A DNA stretch of 45,087 nt from Pseudomonadota bacterium (GTDB lineage Bacteria > Pseudomonadota > Gammaproteobacteria > Steroidobacterales > Steroidobacteraceae): positions 1 through 45,087 of the forward strand of contig CAUJIK010000066.1 of the NCBI GenBank assembly GCA_963205255.1. The letters run 5' to 3'. Both the position numbers and the translations under genes were made by a program. Shown one piece after another: positions 18,421 through 26,314 of this stretch. The notes under the pieces were generated by a model that saw only the letters and a list, made by a program, of their open reading frames with translations, searched no databases and was not told the DNA's origin. The first letter of the stretch is position 1; each line of letters begins with the position of its first letter.

Positions 18421-19353
18421 GTGAGCAGATCCGCCAACACAGCCCTTGCACGTCCGGCGGCGGATGCCGTCGATCCGGCCGTGACCCGCTTCCTGGATGG
18501 CGCGTGGATGGAGCGCGGCCTGTCCTCGAACACGCTGGCTGCCTACCGGGCGGATCTCATGGCATTGTCGCGCTGGCTCGCCACGCGCAATGTGCCCATC
18601 GTCAAGGCGACGCGCGCGGACCTGCTCGGATTCATCGCATGGCGAGTCGAGTCCGGTGCACGTCCGCGCTCGACCGCCCGCCAGTTGTCTTCCTTCCGCC
18701 GTTTCTTCCGCCATCTGATGCGCGAAGGCACGCTGCGCGAAGACCCCACGGCGCAGATCGCGATGCCGAAGATCGGCCGCTCACTGCCCAAGTCGCTCAC
18801 CGAGGAGGAGGTCGAGGCGCTGCTCAATGCGCCGGTGGTCTCCGATCCGCTGGGCAGCCGTGACCGCACCATGCTCGAAGTGCTCTACGCCACGGGCCTG
18901 CGCGTCTCGGAGCTGGTCTCGCTGCGGCATTCGCAGCTGAACCTGAATCAGGGCGTGCTGCGCGTGGTGGGCAAGGGCGACCGCGAACGCCTGATTCCCC
19001 TGGGCGAGGAGGCGGTGCGCTGGCTCAAGGAATTCTTCGGCGTCGGCCGCGGCGAAATCCTGCTGGATCGCCATACCGACTATCTGTTCCCCACGCGCCG
19101 CGGCGACCATATGACGCGCCAGGCGTTCTGGCACATCATCAAGCGCTATGCCCGCAAGGCCGGCGTCGAGAAGGAGCTCTCGCCGCATACCCTGCGCCAT
19201 GCCTTCGCCACGCACCTGCTGAACCATGGCGCCGACCTGCGTGTGGTGCAGATGCTGCTGGGTCACAGCGACCTGTCGACCACCCAGATCTACACCCACG
19301 TCGCCAGCGAGCGCATGAAGGAACTGCACTCGCGCCACCACCCGCGCGGCTGA
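18421..19353 (+). CDS. xerD: site-specific tyrosine recombinase XerD
   Basis: Works with XerC at dif to resolve chromosome dimers. The SAM-like N-terminal core-binding domain (about 18-105, GLSSNTLAAYRADL) is followed by the catalytic domain with all active residues: Arg161 (ATGLRVSEL), Lys185 (GKGDRERLIPL), His256 and Arg259 (SPHTLRHAF), His282 (LGHSDLS) and the nucleophile Tyr291 (IYTHV). GTG at 18421 is the start because GGAAG (18410-18414) lies six bases before it, giving 310 residues; an upstream GTG at 18337 would add 28 residues with no family match. XerD rather than XerC is favoured by RVVGKGDRERLIPLG and by dsbC following, an order seen in other gammaproteobacteria. Confidence 0.93.
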   Translation: MSRSANTALARPAADAVDPAVTRFLDGAWMERGLSSNTLAAYRADLMALSRWLATRNVPIVKATRADLLGFIAWRVESGARPRSTARQLSSFRRFFRHLMREGTLREDPTAQIAMPKIGRSLPKSLTEEEVEALLNAPVVSDPLGSRDRTMLEVLYATGLRVSELVSLRHSQLNLNQGVLRVVGKGDRERLIPLGEEAVRWLKEFFGVGRGEILLDRHTDYLFPTRRGDHMTRQAFWHIIKRYARKAGVEKELSPHTLRHAFATHLLNHGADLRVVQMLLGHSDLSTTQIYTHVASERMKELHSRHHPRG

Positions 19354-19362
19354 GGCGTCGGG

Positions 19363-19378
19363 GGCGCCAGCTGGCGCC
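19363..19378. repeat. perfect 16-base palindrome after xerD
   Basis: GGCGCCAGCTGGCGCC is its own reverse complement and lies nine bases after the xerD stop. As RNA it could form a hairpin with a small loop, so it may be a termination or 3'-protection element; as DNA it could bind a dimeric protein. No T-run follows. The preceding bases (GCGTCGGGGGCGCCAG) resemble those after pyk. Confidence 0.6.
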
Positions 19379-19393
19379 GGCCGGTACTCGCCA

Positions 19394-19421
19394 GCCTCTG
19401 GTCGTCGGCCTCTGGTAGTAT
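19394..19421 (+). promoter_or_regulatory. two 14-base direct repeats just upstream of dsbC
   Basis: GCCTCTGGT occurs at 19394-19402 and again at 19408-19416, so the units repeat with a 14-base period and end in TAGTAT (19416-19421), eight bases before the dsbC ATG. TAGTAT resembles a -10 box, but no -35 box is visible and transcription from it would give an almost leaderless message. It could be an operator or a chance duplication. Confidence 0.3.
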
Positions 19422-19428
19422 CAAACTC

Positions 19429-20238
19429 ATGAAATTCCGTCCCCTGCTGCTGACCCTGGCTCTGCTGCCCCTGTTCGCCTGCGCGCGCAGCGATGCGCAG
19501 GCCGATGCGCGTCCGGTGGCCGCGACGGGCGCTGCCGTTGCGGGCGCTGCCGCCACGGCTGTCGCGGCGGGTGATCCACGCGTCGCGCTGGCGGCGAAGA
19601 TTCCCGGCGCCACCCCCGAGGATCTGCGCGCCACGCCGGTGGCCGGCGTGTACGAGCTCACCCACGGCGCCGACATCTCCTATGTCTCCGCCGACGGCAA
19701 ATTCCTCTTCTCCGGCGACATGTACCAGATCGCGGACAACGGCAGTTTTCCCAACCTGTCCGAGAACCGCCGCCGCGAGCTGCGGCTCAAGCTCGTCAAT
19801 GCCGTGCCCGAGTCGCAGATGCTGGTGTTTGGCCAGCCCTCCGCAAAGCACACGCTGACGGTGTTCACGGATGTGGACTGCATCTGGTGTCGCCGGCTGC
19901 ACAGCCAGATCAACGATTACAACAAGGCCGGCATCCGGGTGCGTTACCTGTTCTTTCCGCGCACCGGTCCGGACACGGAGTCCTGGGAAAAGGCCGAACA
20001 GGTGTGGTGCTCGGCTGACCGCAAGCAGGCGCTCACGCGCGCCAAGCTCGGCGAGGTGCTCACCGCCAAGGCCTGTGCTGGAACGCCAGTGGCAGTGCAG
20101 TACGCGCTGGGGCAGGAGCTGGGTGTGAATGGCACGCCGGGTCTGGTGCTGGAGACGGGTGAGCTGGTTCCCGGCTATCTGCCGGCTGCGCAGCTGCGCG
20201 CCTATCTCGACGATCCGATCGGGCATCCCATCCGCTAG
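19429..20238 (+). CDS. dsbC: thiol:disulfide interchange protein DsbC, CIWC active site
   Basis: Periplasmic disulfide isomerase that reshuffles wrong disulfides, kept reduced by DsbD. Residues 1-18 are a signal peptide ending in LPLFAC; Cys18 could be a lipid-attachment site, although Phe at -2 is unusual. A low-complexity Ala-rich linker follows (about 24-48). The dimerisation domain is at about 50-115 (GVYELTHGADISYVSADGKF) and the thioredoxin-like domain follows, with active site Cys151-Ile-Trp-Cys154 in FTDVDCIWCRRLH and the cis-Pro loop VNGTPGLVL. Most DsbC proteins have CGYC, so CIWC is atypical. It has 269 residues. It lies 75 bases after xerD with a palindrome and direct repeats between, so it may have its own promoter. 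Confidence 0.9.
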   Translation: MKFRPLLLTLALLPLFACARSDAQADARPVAATGAAVAGAAATAVAAGDPRVALAAKIPGATPEDLRATPVAGVYELTHGADISYVSADGKFLFSGDMYQIADNGSFPNLSENRRRELRLKLVNAVPESQMLVFGQPSAKHTLTVFTDVDCIWCRRLHSQINDYNKAGIRVRYLFFPRTGPDTESWEKAEQVWCSADRKQALTRAKLGEVLTAKACAGTPVAVQYALGQELGVNGTPGLVLETGELVPGYLPAAQLRAYLDDPIGHPIR

Positions 20239-20262
20239 TCGCCTGTTTTTTTGGGGGGAACC

Positions 20263-21513
20263 ATGTGGATACGGACCCTGATCGCGCTGTGTTCCACCCT
20301 GATGCTGGCGGGAGCCAGTGCGAACGCAATGGAATCCGGCCGGCCCGACCGCGGCTGGGTCGCATCGTGGACGGCTTCACCGCATCGCCAGGCTGGCGAT
20401 CTGCAACCGCTGTCGAACGTGACTGTGCGCTCCTTCGCGCCCTCGAGCATCGGCGGCGGCAGGGTCCGGGTGCGGCTCAGCAATGAGTACGGCAGCAAAC
20501 CACTGCTGATCGGCGCGGCTTCGGTCGGGATAGTCGATGCCGCGGGCAGGATGCGCCCGGATTCCCTGCGGACGCTGACTTTCGGCGGCGCCGGCAACCT
20601 GCTCGTGCCGGCCGCGGCGCCTGCTCTGGCGGACCCGGTGGATCTGCAGGTCCAGGCGGGCGACATGCTTGCCGTAAGTCTCTATCTGCCTCAGGACACG
20701 CTGCCGGAGACCTATCACCGCTGGTTGCCCAACCAGGATCTCCCCGCTGAGGCAGTGCTGCCGCCGGCGCGCATCGCGCCGGGTGGCGATGCCACGCGGC
20801 AATCCGAACTGCCTGAATCCAGTCCGTATTCCCATCTGTTCGTGGCCGGAGTCGATGTGCTCCAGCCACGTGCGCGAGGGGTTGTGGCGGTGATGGGTAC
20901 GACTCGCACGGATGGCCCGGGCCGGTGGCCGGAGTTTCTGGCGCCGCGCCTGCACAAGGCCGGGCAGCTGTTCTCCGTGGTGAACGCGTCGATGGTGGCA
21001 AACCCGCTGACGCGGCCCTATCCCAATGGCGGTGATGCCGGGCTGGCCCGGTTCGATCGCGATGTGCTCGCGCTGCCCGGTCTCACCCATGTGGTCATCG
21101 CCGATGCCATCAACGACATCGGGCAGGTCGGGTCGGTGTTCAACGGGCGGGTCATGGTCGATCCGAGCGAGGCGCCGACGCTGGAGCAGCTGGCGGCCGC
21201 CTACCTGCAACTGGCCTCCCGGGCCAGGGCGCGCGGCGCGCGGATCATCGTCGCCACGCTCCTGCCTTTCGAGGGCGTGCCCTTCGCGGGTTTCTACAGC
21301 GCCGAAAAAGAACAGCTGCGCGGTGATCTGAACCAGTGGCTGCGCGCCAACAGCAAGTCATTCGACGGGCTCATCGATCTGGATGCGATCATGCGGGATC
21401 CGGCCAATCCCTTGCGCTTCCGGCCGGGTCTGCACACGGCCAACAATTTCGCGCCGAACGACGCCGGCGAGCGGCGCATCGCCGAGTCGATCGATCTGCG
21501 CCTGTTTCGCTAG
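20263..21513 (+). CDS. secreted SGNH/GDSL-fold protein with substituted catalytic residues
   Basis: The protein resembles two-domain SGNH esterases: signal peptide 1-22 (LMLAGASANA), an N-terminal beta domain (WVASWTASPHR, VRVRLSNEYGSKPL), then the hydrolase domain from about 205. The catalytic positions are changed. The usual GDSITDG nucleophile loop reads GTTRTDG (212-218), so Ser is Thr214. The final D-x-x-H block, normally DHLHPNDAG, reads NNFAPNDAG (394-402), so Asp is Asn394 and His is Ala397. Only the block III Asn (AINDIG, Asn284) remains. The frame is intact and 416 residues long, so it is not a decayed pseudogene; a non-enzymatic binding role, or unusual chemistry, is inferred. GGGGGGAA precedes ATG 20263, excluding the longer TTG start. 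It converges on fdxA with adjoining stops. Confidence 0.88.
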   Translation: MWIRTLIALCSTLMLAGASANAMESGRPDRGWVASWTASPHRQAGDLQPLSNVTVRSFAPSSIGGGRVRVRLSNEYGSKPLLIGAASVGIVDAAGRMRPDSLRTLTFGGAGNLLVPAAAPALADPVDLQVQAGDMLAVSLYLPQDTLPETYHRWLPNQDLPAEAVLPPARIAPGGDATRQSELPESSPYSHLFVAGVDVLQPRARGVVAVMGTTRTDGPGRWPEFLAPRLHKAGQLFSVVNASMVANPLTRPYPNGGDAGLARFDRDVLALPGLTHVVIADAINDIGQVGSVFNGRVMVDPSEAPTLEQLAAAYLQLASRARARGARIIVATLLPFEGVPFAGFYSAEKEQLRGDLNQWLRANSKSFDGLIDLDAIMRDPANPLRFRPGLHTANNFAPNDAGERRIAESIDLRLFR

Positions 21514-21837
21514 CTAGCGCTCCAGCAGATCTCTCTTGCCCGGCTTGCCGTCCCATTCCTTGGCGTCGGCGGGCGCGGCCTTCTTCTCAGTGATCACCGG
21601 CCAGGTCTTGGCGAGCTCGGCGTTGATCTTCAGGAAGTCCTTCTGGCTGTCCGGCACCTCGTCTTCAGAGAAGATGGCTTCGGCCGGGCACTCGGGCTCG
21701 CACAGTGTGCAGTCGATGCATTCGTCGGGATCGATGACGAGGAAGTTCGGGCCTTCGTGGAAGCAGTCCACGGGGCAGACTTCCACGCAGTCCATGTATT
21801 TGCACTTGATGCAGTTTTCGGTGACGACGAAGGTCAT
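21514..21837 (-). CDS. fdxA: seven-iron ferredoxin (Azotobacter FdI type)
   Basis: Small electron carrier of 107 residues with one [3Fe-4S] and one [4Fe-4S] cluster. The sequence [20 protein letters not shown] and [19 protein letters not shown] closely follows Azotobacter vinelandii ferredoxin I as I remember it. By that comparison Cys9, Cys17 and Cys50 bind the three-iron cluster, and Cys21, Cys40, Cys43 and Cys46 the four-iron cluster; Cys12 and Cys25 are extra. The C-terminal extension ([15 protein letters not shown]) is also as in FdI. ATG is at 21837 with no strong ribosome site. Its TAG abuts the TAG of the SGNH gene within the palindrome GCTAGCTAGC. Confidence 0.96.
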   Translation of the reverse strand: MTFVVTENCIKCKYMDCVEVCPVDCFHEGPNFLVIDPDECIDCTLCEPECPAEAIFSEDEVPDSQKDFLKINAELAKTWPVITEKKAAPADAKEWDGKPGKRDLLER

Positions 21838-21908
21838 GGGCGTTGCTGAATAGGGGCAGTCGGGATAGCTGCCCATTCTGCCACGGGATCGGCCGTGGCG
21901 GGTCCTGT

Positions 21909-22469
21909 TCAGCCCCCGCGGCGGGGCAGGGCCGTCAGATGCGTGCCGCGGGCGCCATTGGCGCGGTCGGCCAGGAACCGGCGCAGCGCGAACTCGGTGG
22001 AAGGGAAGGCGATGTCCGCCCAGGGCAGCTGCTCCTCGGGCACGAGCATGGATTCCAGGCTCTCCGGCCCCACGCCGTAGCGGCCATCGGTGAGGCGCGC
22101 GCGGAAGAACACATGCACCTGGTGCGCTTCGGGAATGTTGATGACGGCGAGCAGCGAGAGGATGTCGACGCGCGCCTCGGCCTCCTCGAAACACTCGCGC
22201 GCGGCTCCGGCCTCCAGCGTCTCGCCGTTCTCCATGAAGCCGGCCGGAACGGTCCAGTAGCCGCGCCGCGGTTCGATGGCGCGCCGGCAGATGAGGATTT
22301 TCCCTTCGTGTTCGGGCACGCAACCCACCACGATGCGCGGGTTGTCATAATGAATGGTGTCGCAGTGATCGCAGACCTGGCGCAGGAGATGGTCGCCGTC
22401 GGGAATGCGCAGGGTGGTCTGGCTGCCGCAGTAGCGGCAGAAGCGGGGCGTGCGGTCCGGGCTCGGCAT
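21909..22469 (-). CDS. Nudix hydrolase with N-terminal zinc ribbon
   Basis: Cleaves nucleoside diphosphates linked to another moiety; the substrate is unknown. Cys11, Cys14, Cys33 and Cys36 (FCRYCGS and [14 protein letters not shown]) form a four-Cys zinc ribbon. The Nudix box runs from Gly77: GFMENGE, then [11 protein letters not shown]. It keeps Gly77, Glu83, Arg91, Glu92, Glu95 and Glu96, but the last Gly of the consensus is Glu98. The zinc-ribbon-plus-Nudix layout resembles the NudC-like and ADP-ribose group, but at 186 residues it lacks the larger NudC N-domain. ATG is at 22469. It lies 72 bases upstream, in chromosome order, of fdxA on the same strand. Confidence 0.88.
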   Translation of the reverse strand: MPSPDRTPRFCRYCGSQTTLRIPDGDHLLRQVCDHCDTIHYDNPRIVVGCVPEHEGKILICRRAIEPRRGYWTVPAGFMENGETLEAGAARECFEEAEARVDILSLLAVINIPEAHQVHVFFRARLTDGRYGVGPESLESMLVPEEQLPWADIAFPSTEFALRRFLADRANGARGTHLTALPRRGG

Positions 22470-22528
22470 GCGCTGATTCTACGCGCTGTGGAAGATGGCG
22501 GACGGCGAGTTGGCGTACAGTTCCGGCC

Positions 22529-22681
22529 ATGGTGAGCTATGCCCTTGCGCCCGACATATTCCGCATGTTTGCGGGTTATTGCCGTGGTCTGGTGCTGGCG
22601 CGCGGTTTTCGCAATGGCCCTTCTGTGCCTGAGCTCACCGCGCTGCGTGCTGCTGGATGCCCAGCATCCGCGGTTGCCTGA
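22529..22681 (+). pseudogene. N-terminal remnant of a B3/B4 (tRNA-binding-type) domain gene
   Basis: A 50-codon frame beginning ATG-GTG-AGC. The peptide FRMFAGYCRGLVLARGF (11-27) followed by NGPSVPELTALRAAG (29-43) resembles, from memory, the start of B3/B4-domain proteins, where LPGYVRGVVVARG is followed by NGPS and PELxALLRxAE. The match stops abruptly near codon 43 and the frame ends at TGA 22679-22681; I see no continuation in other frames before ybhB. The full family is over 200 residues, so this is best read as the head left by a deletion. It could instead be a small real peptide. It is shorter than most ORF callers would keep. Confidence 0.5.
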
Positions 22682-22715
22682 ATTCTGGAGCTGAAACCCA
22701 CGGAGAAGACGATCA

Positions 22716-23321
22716 GTGCACATCCACAGCAACAGCTTCCGCGACGGCCAGCCGATCCCGGCCGAATTTGCCATGGGTCAGCCGCAAGGTTTCGCGCCGA
22801 ACCGCAATCCGCATCTGGCCTGGGACGACACACCCGGGGGCACTCGTTCATTCGTTCTGCTGTGCATCGATCCGGATGCGCCGACGGTGCCGGCGATGGT
22901 CGGGCGCAAGGATGTCCAGATTCCAGTGGAGCAGCCCCGCGGTGATTTCGTGCACTGGACCATGGTCGATATTCCGGCCGATGTGCGTGCGATCGCCGCC
23001 GGCAGCTGCAGTGACGGCATCGTCGCGCGCGGCAAGCGCAGCCCTCCCGGCCCCGCGGGCGCGCGGCAGGGGCTGAACGATTACACCGGCTGGTTCGCCG
23101 GCGACGCCGACATGGCCGGCGACTACTTCGGCTACGACGGCCCTTATCCGCCCTTCAATGATCTGCGCACGCACCGCTATTTTTTCCGCCTGTTCGCACT
23201 GGATGTGGCGCAACTCGACGTGTCCGGGCGATTCACCGCCAGCGATGTGCTGCGGGCGATGCAGGGTCATGTGCTGGCGCAAACGCAGGTTCACGGCACT
23301 TATTCGCTGCACGAAGGCTGA
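22716..23321 (+). CDS. phosphatidylethanolamine-binding-like protein, YbhB/YbcL family
   Basis: Member of the PEBP/RKIP fold: 201 residues with the ligand-site motifs CIDPDAP, HWTMVDIPAD and GYDGPYPPFND, then HRYFFRLFALD. The bacterial YbhB group lacks a known substrate; a small anion-binding pocket is conserved. There is no signal peptide. GTG at 22716 has GGAGAAG (22702-22708) seven bases upstream. Its stop is one base before the TTG of the diguanylate cyclase, whose ribosome site lies inside the last codons of this gene, so the two are translationally coupled. A functional link to c-di-GMP signalling is inference from that. Confidence 0.88.
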   Translation: MHIHSNSFRDGQPIPAEFAMGQPQGFAPNRNPHLAWDDTPGGTRSFVLLCIDPDAPTVPAMVGRKDVQIPVEQPRGDFVHWTMVDIPADVRAIAAGSCSDGIVARGKRSPPGPAGARQGLNDYTGWFAGDADMAGDYFGYDGPYPPFNDLRTHRYFFRLFALDVAQLDVSGRFTASDVLRAMQGHVLAQTQVHGTYSLHEG

Positions 23322-23322
23322 C

Positions 23323-26283
23323 TTGCAGCAGGCCGCGACGACCAGTGGTGTGATGCTGGGGCTGCTGCTGTGCCTGGCCGTGGGCTGCGCGGCGCAGGCC
23401 GCGCCGCGCGGCGAGTCGCCGGTACTGCGCCAGTATCTGCGTGCCGATGGCCTGGGCAACCTGGGCATCCAGTCGCTGTATCAGGACGTGGATGGCACGT
23501 TATGGGTGGGCACCGATGGCGGGCTGTACCGCCATGATGGCGATCGTCTGCGTTCCGTTGCGGTGCCGAGGGAAGATCGCGGCGCGCTGGTGCGCGGCGT
23601 CGTTTCCGATGGTGAAGGCGGCCAGTGGATCGGCACCGCTGGCCGGTTGCTGCATCGTGACGCGCGGGGCGTGATGCAGCAGGTGTCGTTGCCCGACCGT
23701 GTGCTGCGCCCTCTGGCCTGGCAGCCCATGCAGCGCCTCGCCGATGGTCGCCTGCTGTTCAATGCGCAGGACCCGGTCAGCGGGCGCCGGGATCTGTTCC
23801 AGGCGCGGCGCGGCGACGATGCGCGCTGGCAGGTGACGCCGGTGCTTGCGGCGCAGACCGCCGACTGGAGCGAGGCCGAACGCGAGGTGCGGCTGATCGC
23901 GGTTGCGCCCGATGGCGCCTGGTGGTTCGGTTGCGGCATGGCGTTGTGCCGTCGCGGCAGCGATGAAGCGCTGCAACGCTGGACGGTGCCGGTCGAGGAC
24001 CATCAGCCCACCGCGCTGCGCCACCTGCTGCCGCAGGCCGATGGTTCATTGTGGGTGCTGACCGAAACCTCGCTGCTGCACTGGCGCGACGGCCGGTTCA
24101 TCGACATGACGCCTCCGGCGTTCCGCGCCGCGCAGGATCGCAGCTCCTCCACTCTGGTCAGGGACCAGGCCGGGCGCATCCTGTTCGCGAGCCACGACAC
24201 CCTGTATCGCTGGGATGGCGCGCGCTGGGAATCGTGGGGGCCGGACAGCGGCGTCGTGGCGGGCACCCGCATCGGCCCATTGATGCAGGACGCCGATGGC
24301 GATCTCTGGTACGGCAGCCTCGGGCTTGGCCTGCTGCGCTGGAGTGGTTACGGCCGCTGGACCGCGTGGACGGCGGGCAGCGGGCTGCCCAATGCGTCGG
24401 TATGGGCAATCGCCTTCGATCGCCAGGGCGACATATGGCTGGCCACCGCGCGTGGGCTGGCGCGCTCGGCGGGCGCATCTGCTCCCGCGTTCGACATGCA
24501 CTCATCCGGCCTGGACAGCACGGCGGAGATCACCGACCTGCTGACGGGCGAGGATGGCAGTCTGTGGCTGTACGAACCCGATCGAGGCCTGCTCGTCCGG
24601 CGCGGCGAGGCGGCGTGGAAGCAGGTGGCGCGAGCGCTGCCCGACCAGATGCGCATGACCATGCGCGGCGATCAGGCGTGGATCGCGACCGCCGACAGTC
24701 TGTGGCAGATCGATACCCGCCTGCCGGCGCCGGTGCAGCCGCGCCGCATCGAATTGCCCAGCGACAGCGCGGCGCCGCTGGCGCTGTTCGATCTGTGTGT
24801 CGATGGCCGTGGGCAGCTGTGGATCGCGCATCGCAACGGGCTGATCGTCCACGACGCGCAGGGCGCGCGGGCCGTCGCGGCGCAGGGTCTGCCGCCGCAG
24901 ACAGGCGCGTCCACCCTGCGCTGCAACGGCGAGCGTGTTTACGCGGTTACCTTCGACGAACAGCTGTACGAGATCGACGCCGACGGGCGTCAGGCGCGGC
25001 GGATCGATCTGCCGGCTCTCGAGGGCATGATCCTGCTGTCGATGCTGCGTGATCGCCGCGGACGGCTGTGGCTGGGCACCGACCGTGGCCTGCTGGTGGA
25101 TGATGCCGGGCAGTGGCGGCTGTTCAATCAGGGCGACGGCCTGGTATGGGACGACACCAACCAGTGGGCGCTGGCCGAAGGTCCGGATGGCGCGATCTGG
25201 ATCGGCACCAGTCGCGGTCTGGCGCGCATCGATGATCCCGATGCATTGCTGGCCGCGGTCACCGCGCCACTGCCGCTGCGTCTGACAGAGGCCAGCTACG
25301 GCGACCAGATGCTGCAACCCGGCGAGACGCGCCAGCGGTTGGCGTGGACACGTCATCCCCTGATCCTGCACTGGGCCGTGTCCAGCTACGGCAACCGTGA
25401 CGGACTGCGCACGCGCTACCGCTTGGTCGGGCTGGATGATCATTGGAGCGAGACTGCGATCGGCGAGCTGCAGTATGCCGGCCTGAGCGCCGGAAGCTAC
25501 CGGCTGGAACTGCAGGCGACGGACCTGCATGGCAGGCACAGCAGCCAGACACAGGTGCTGGCGTTCGAGATCGCGCCGCCGTGGTGGCGCAGTCTGCCGG
25601 TGCAGCTGGCGGCCGCACTGGCCGCGCTGCTGGCGGTCTGGGCTGCAACACGCTGGCGCCTGCGCCAGCTGGTACGCCGGCAGGCGGAACTTCAGGCACT
25701 GGTGAGCGAACGCACGCGGGAGCTCGCGGCCTCTCATGCCGACCTGCATCGTCTGGCGACCACCGACCCGCTGACCGGCGCGATGAACCGCCGCGCGCTG
25801 CTGGAGGGTTCGCAAGCCCATCTGACGCATCTGCTGAGCCATGGTGGAACGTTGACCCTGGTCCTGGCCGACGTGGACCATTTCAAGCGCATCAACGATG
25901 TGTACGGTCACCTGGCGGGCGATGCGCTGCTGTGCGGCGTCGTTGCCCGCCTGTCGCGCACGCTGCGCGAGGGCGATCTGCTGGGCCGTTATGGCGGCGA
26001 GGAGTTCATGCTGGTGCTGCCGGGCCTGTCGATGCACAACGCCGCCGCCGCGGCGCGCGTGCAGGCCCTGCTCGACAGCATCGCGGCACAGCCCTTCGAT
26101 GTGGGCGGCGGCGTGTCGGTGACCATCACCTGCAGCATGGGGGCGGTCACCTTCAACGTTCCGGCTGGCGGCGCTCCTGACAATCCCGCGGCGGTGCAGA
26201 CCGCGCTGATCGCACGGGCCGACGCCGCGCTCTACCGTGCGAAGGCCGCCGGCCGCAACCGTGTGGAGGTGGCCGGGGAGTGA
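23323..26283 (+). CDS. membrane diguanylate cyclase with periplasmic beta-propeller sensor (TTG start)
   Basis: Makes c-di-GMP in response to an unknown periplasmic signal. Starting at TTG 23323 (GAAGG 23313-23317 in front) it has 986 residues. An N-terminal signal segment (VMLGLLLCLAVGCAAQA) is followed by about 600 residues of propeller repeats of the Reg_prop type (DVDGTLWVGTDGGLYR, DADGDLWYGSLGLGLLRW, GPDGAIWIGTSRGLAR), then a Y_Y_Y domain (YRLVGLDDHWSE, AGSYRLELQATD). A membrane span lies at about 758-778, then a short coiled coil, then GGDEF: TTDPLTGAMNRRAL, DVDHFKRINDVYGH and an active GGEEF at 891-895. An RxxD inhibitory site (Arg882-Asp885) lies five residues before it, so product inhibition is expected. 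Alternative starts are GTG or ATG a dozen codons in. Confidence 0.92.
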   Translation: MQQAATTSGVMLGLLLCLAVGCAAQAAPRGESPVLRQYLRADGLGNLGIQSLYQDVDGTLWVGTDGGLYRHDGDRLRSVAVPREDRGALVRGVVSDGEGGQWIGTAGRLLHRDARGVMQQVSLPDRVLRPLAWQPMQRLADGRLLFNAQDPVSGRRDLFQARRGDDARWQVTPVLAAQTADWSEAEREVRLIAVAPDGAWWFGCGMALCRRGSDEALQRWTVPVEDHQPTALRHLLPQADGSLWVLTETSLLHWRDGRFIDMTPPAFRAAQDRSSSTLVRDQAGRILFASHDTLYRWDGARWESWGPDSGVVAGTRIGPLMQDADGDLWYGSLGLGLLRWSGYGRWTAWTAGSGLPNASVWAIAFDRQGDIWLATARGLARSAGASAPAFDMHSSGLDSTAEITDLLTGEDGSLWLYEPDRGLLVRRGEAAWKQVARALPDQMRMTMRGDQAWIATADSLWQIDTRLPAPVQPRRIELPSDSAAPLALFDLCVDGRGQLWIAHRNGLIVHDAQGARAVAAQGLPPQTGASTLRCNGERVYAVTFDEQLYEIDADGRQARRIDLPALEGMILLSMLRDRRGRLWLGTDRGLLVDDAGQWRLFNQGDGLVWDDTNQWALAEGPDGAIWIGTSRGLARIDDPDALLAAVTAPLPLRLTEASYGDQMLQPGETRQRLAWTRHPLILHWAVSSYGNRDGLRTRYRLVGLDDHWSETAIGELQYAGLSAGSYRLELQATDLHGRHSSQTQVLAFEIAPPWWRSLPVQLAAALAALLAVWAATRWRLRQLVRRQAELQALVSERTRELAASHADLHRLATTDPLTGAMNRRALLEGSQAHLTHLLSHGGTLTLVLADVDHFKRINDVYGHLAGDALLCGVVARLSRTLREGDLLGRYGGEEFMLVLPGLSMHNAAAAARVQALLDSIAAQPFDVGGGVSVTITCSMGAVTFNVPAGGAPDNPAAVQTALIARADAALYRAKAAGRNRVEVAGE

Positions 26284-26314
26284 GTGGCTTGCAGGTCTCG
26301 CCGGACGGATAGCC

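Noticed and set aside
20239-20262. Intrinsic terminator after dsbC based on the run of seven T
   Set aside because: No stable hairpin precedes the T-run; the following G-run serves as the ribosome site of the next gene.
24502-26037. 511-codon open frame antisense to the diguanylate cyclase
   Set aside because: Long antisense frames are common in high-GC DNA. Its translation is rich in Arg, Gln and His with no family motif, and the sense strand encodes a clear multi-domain protein.
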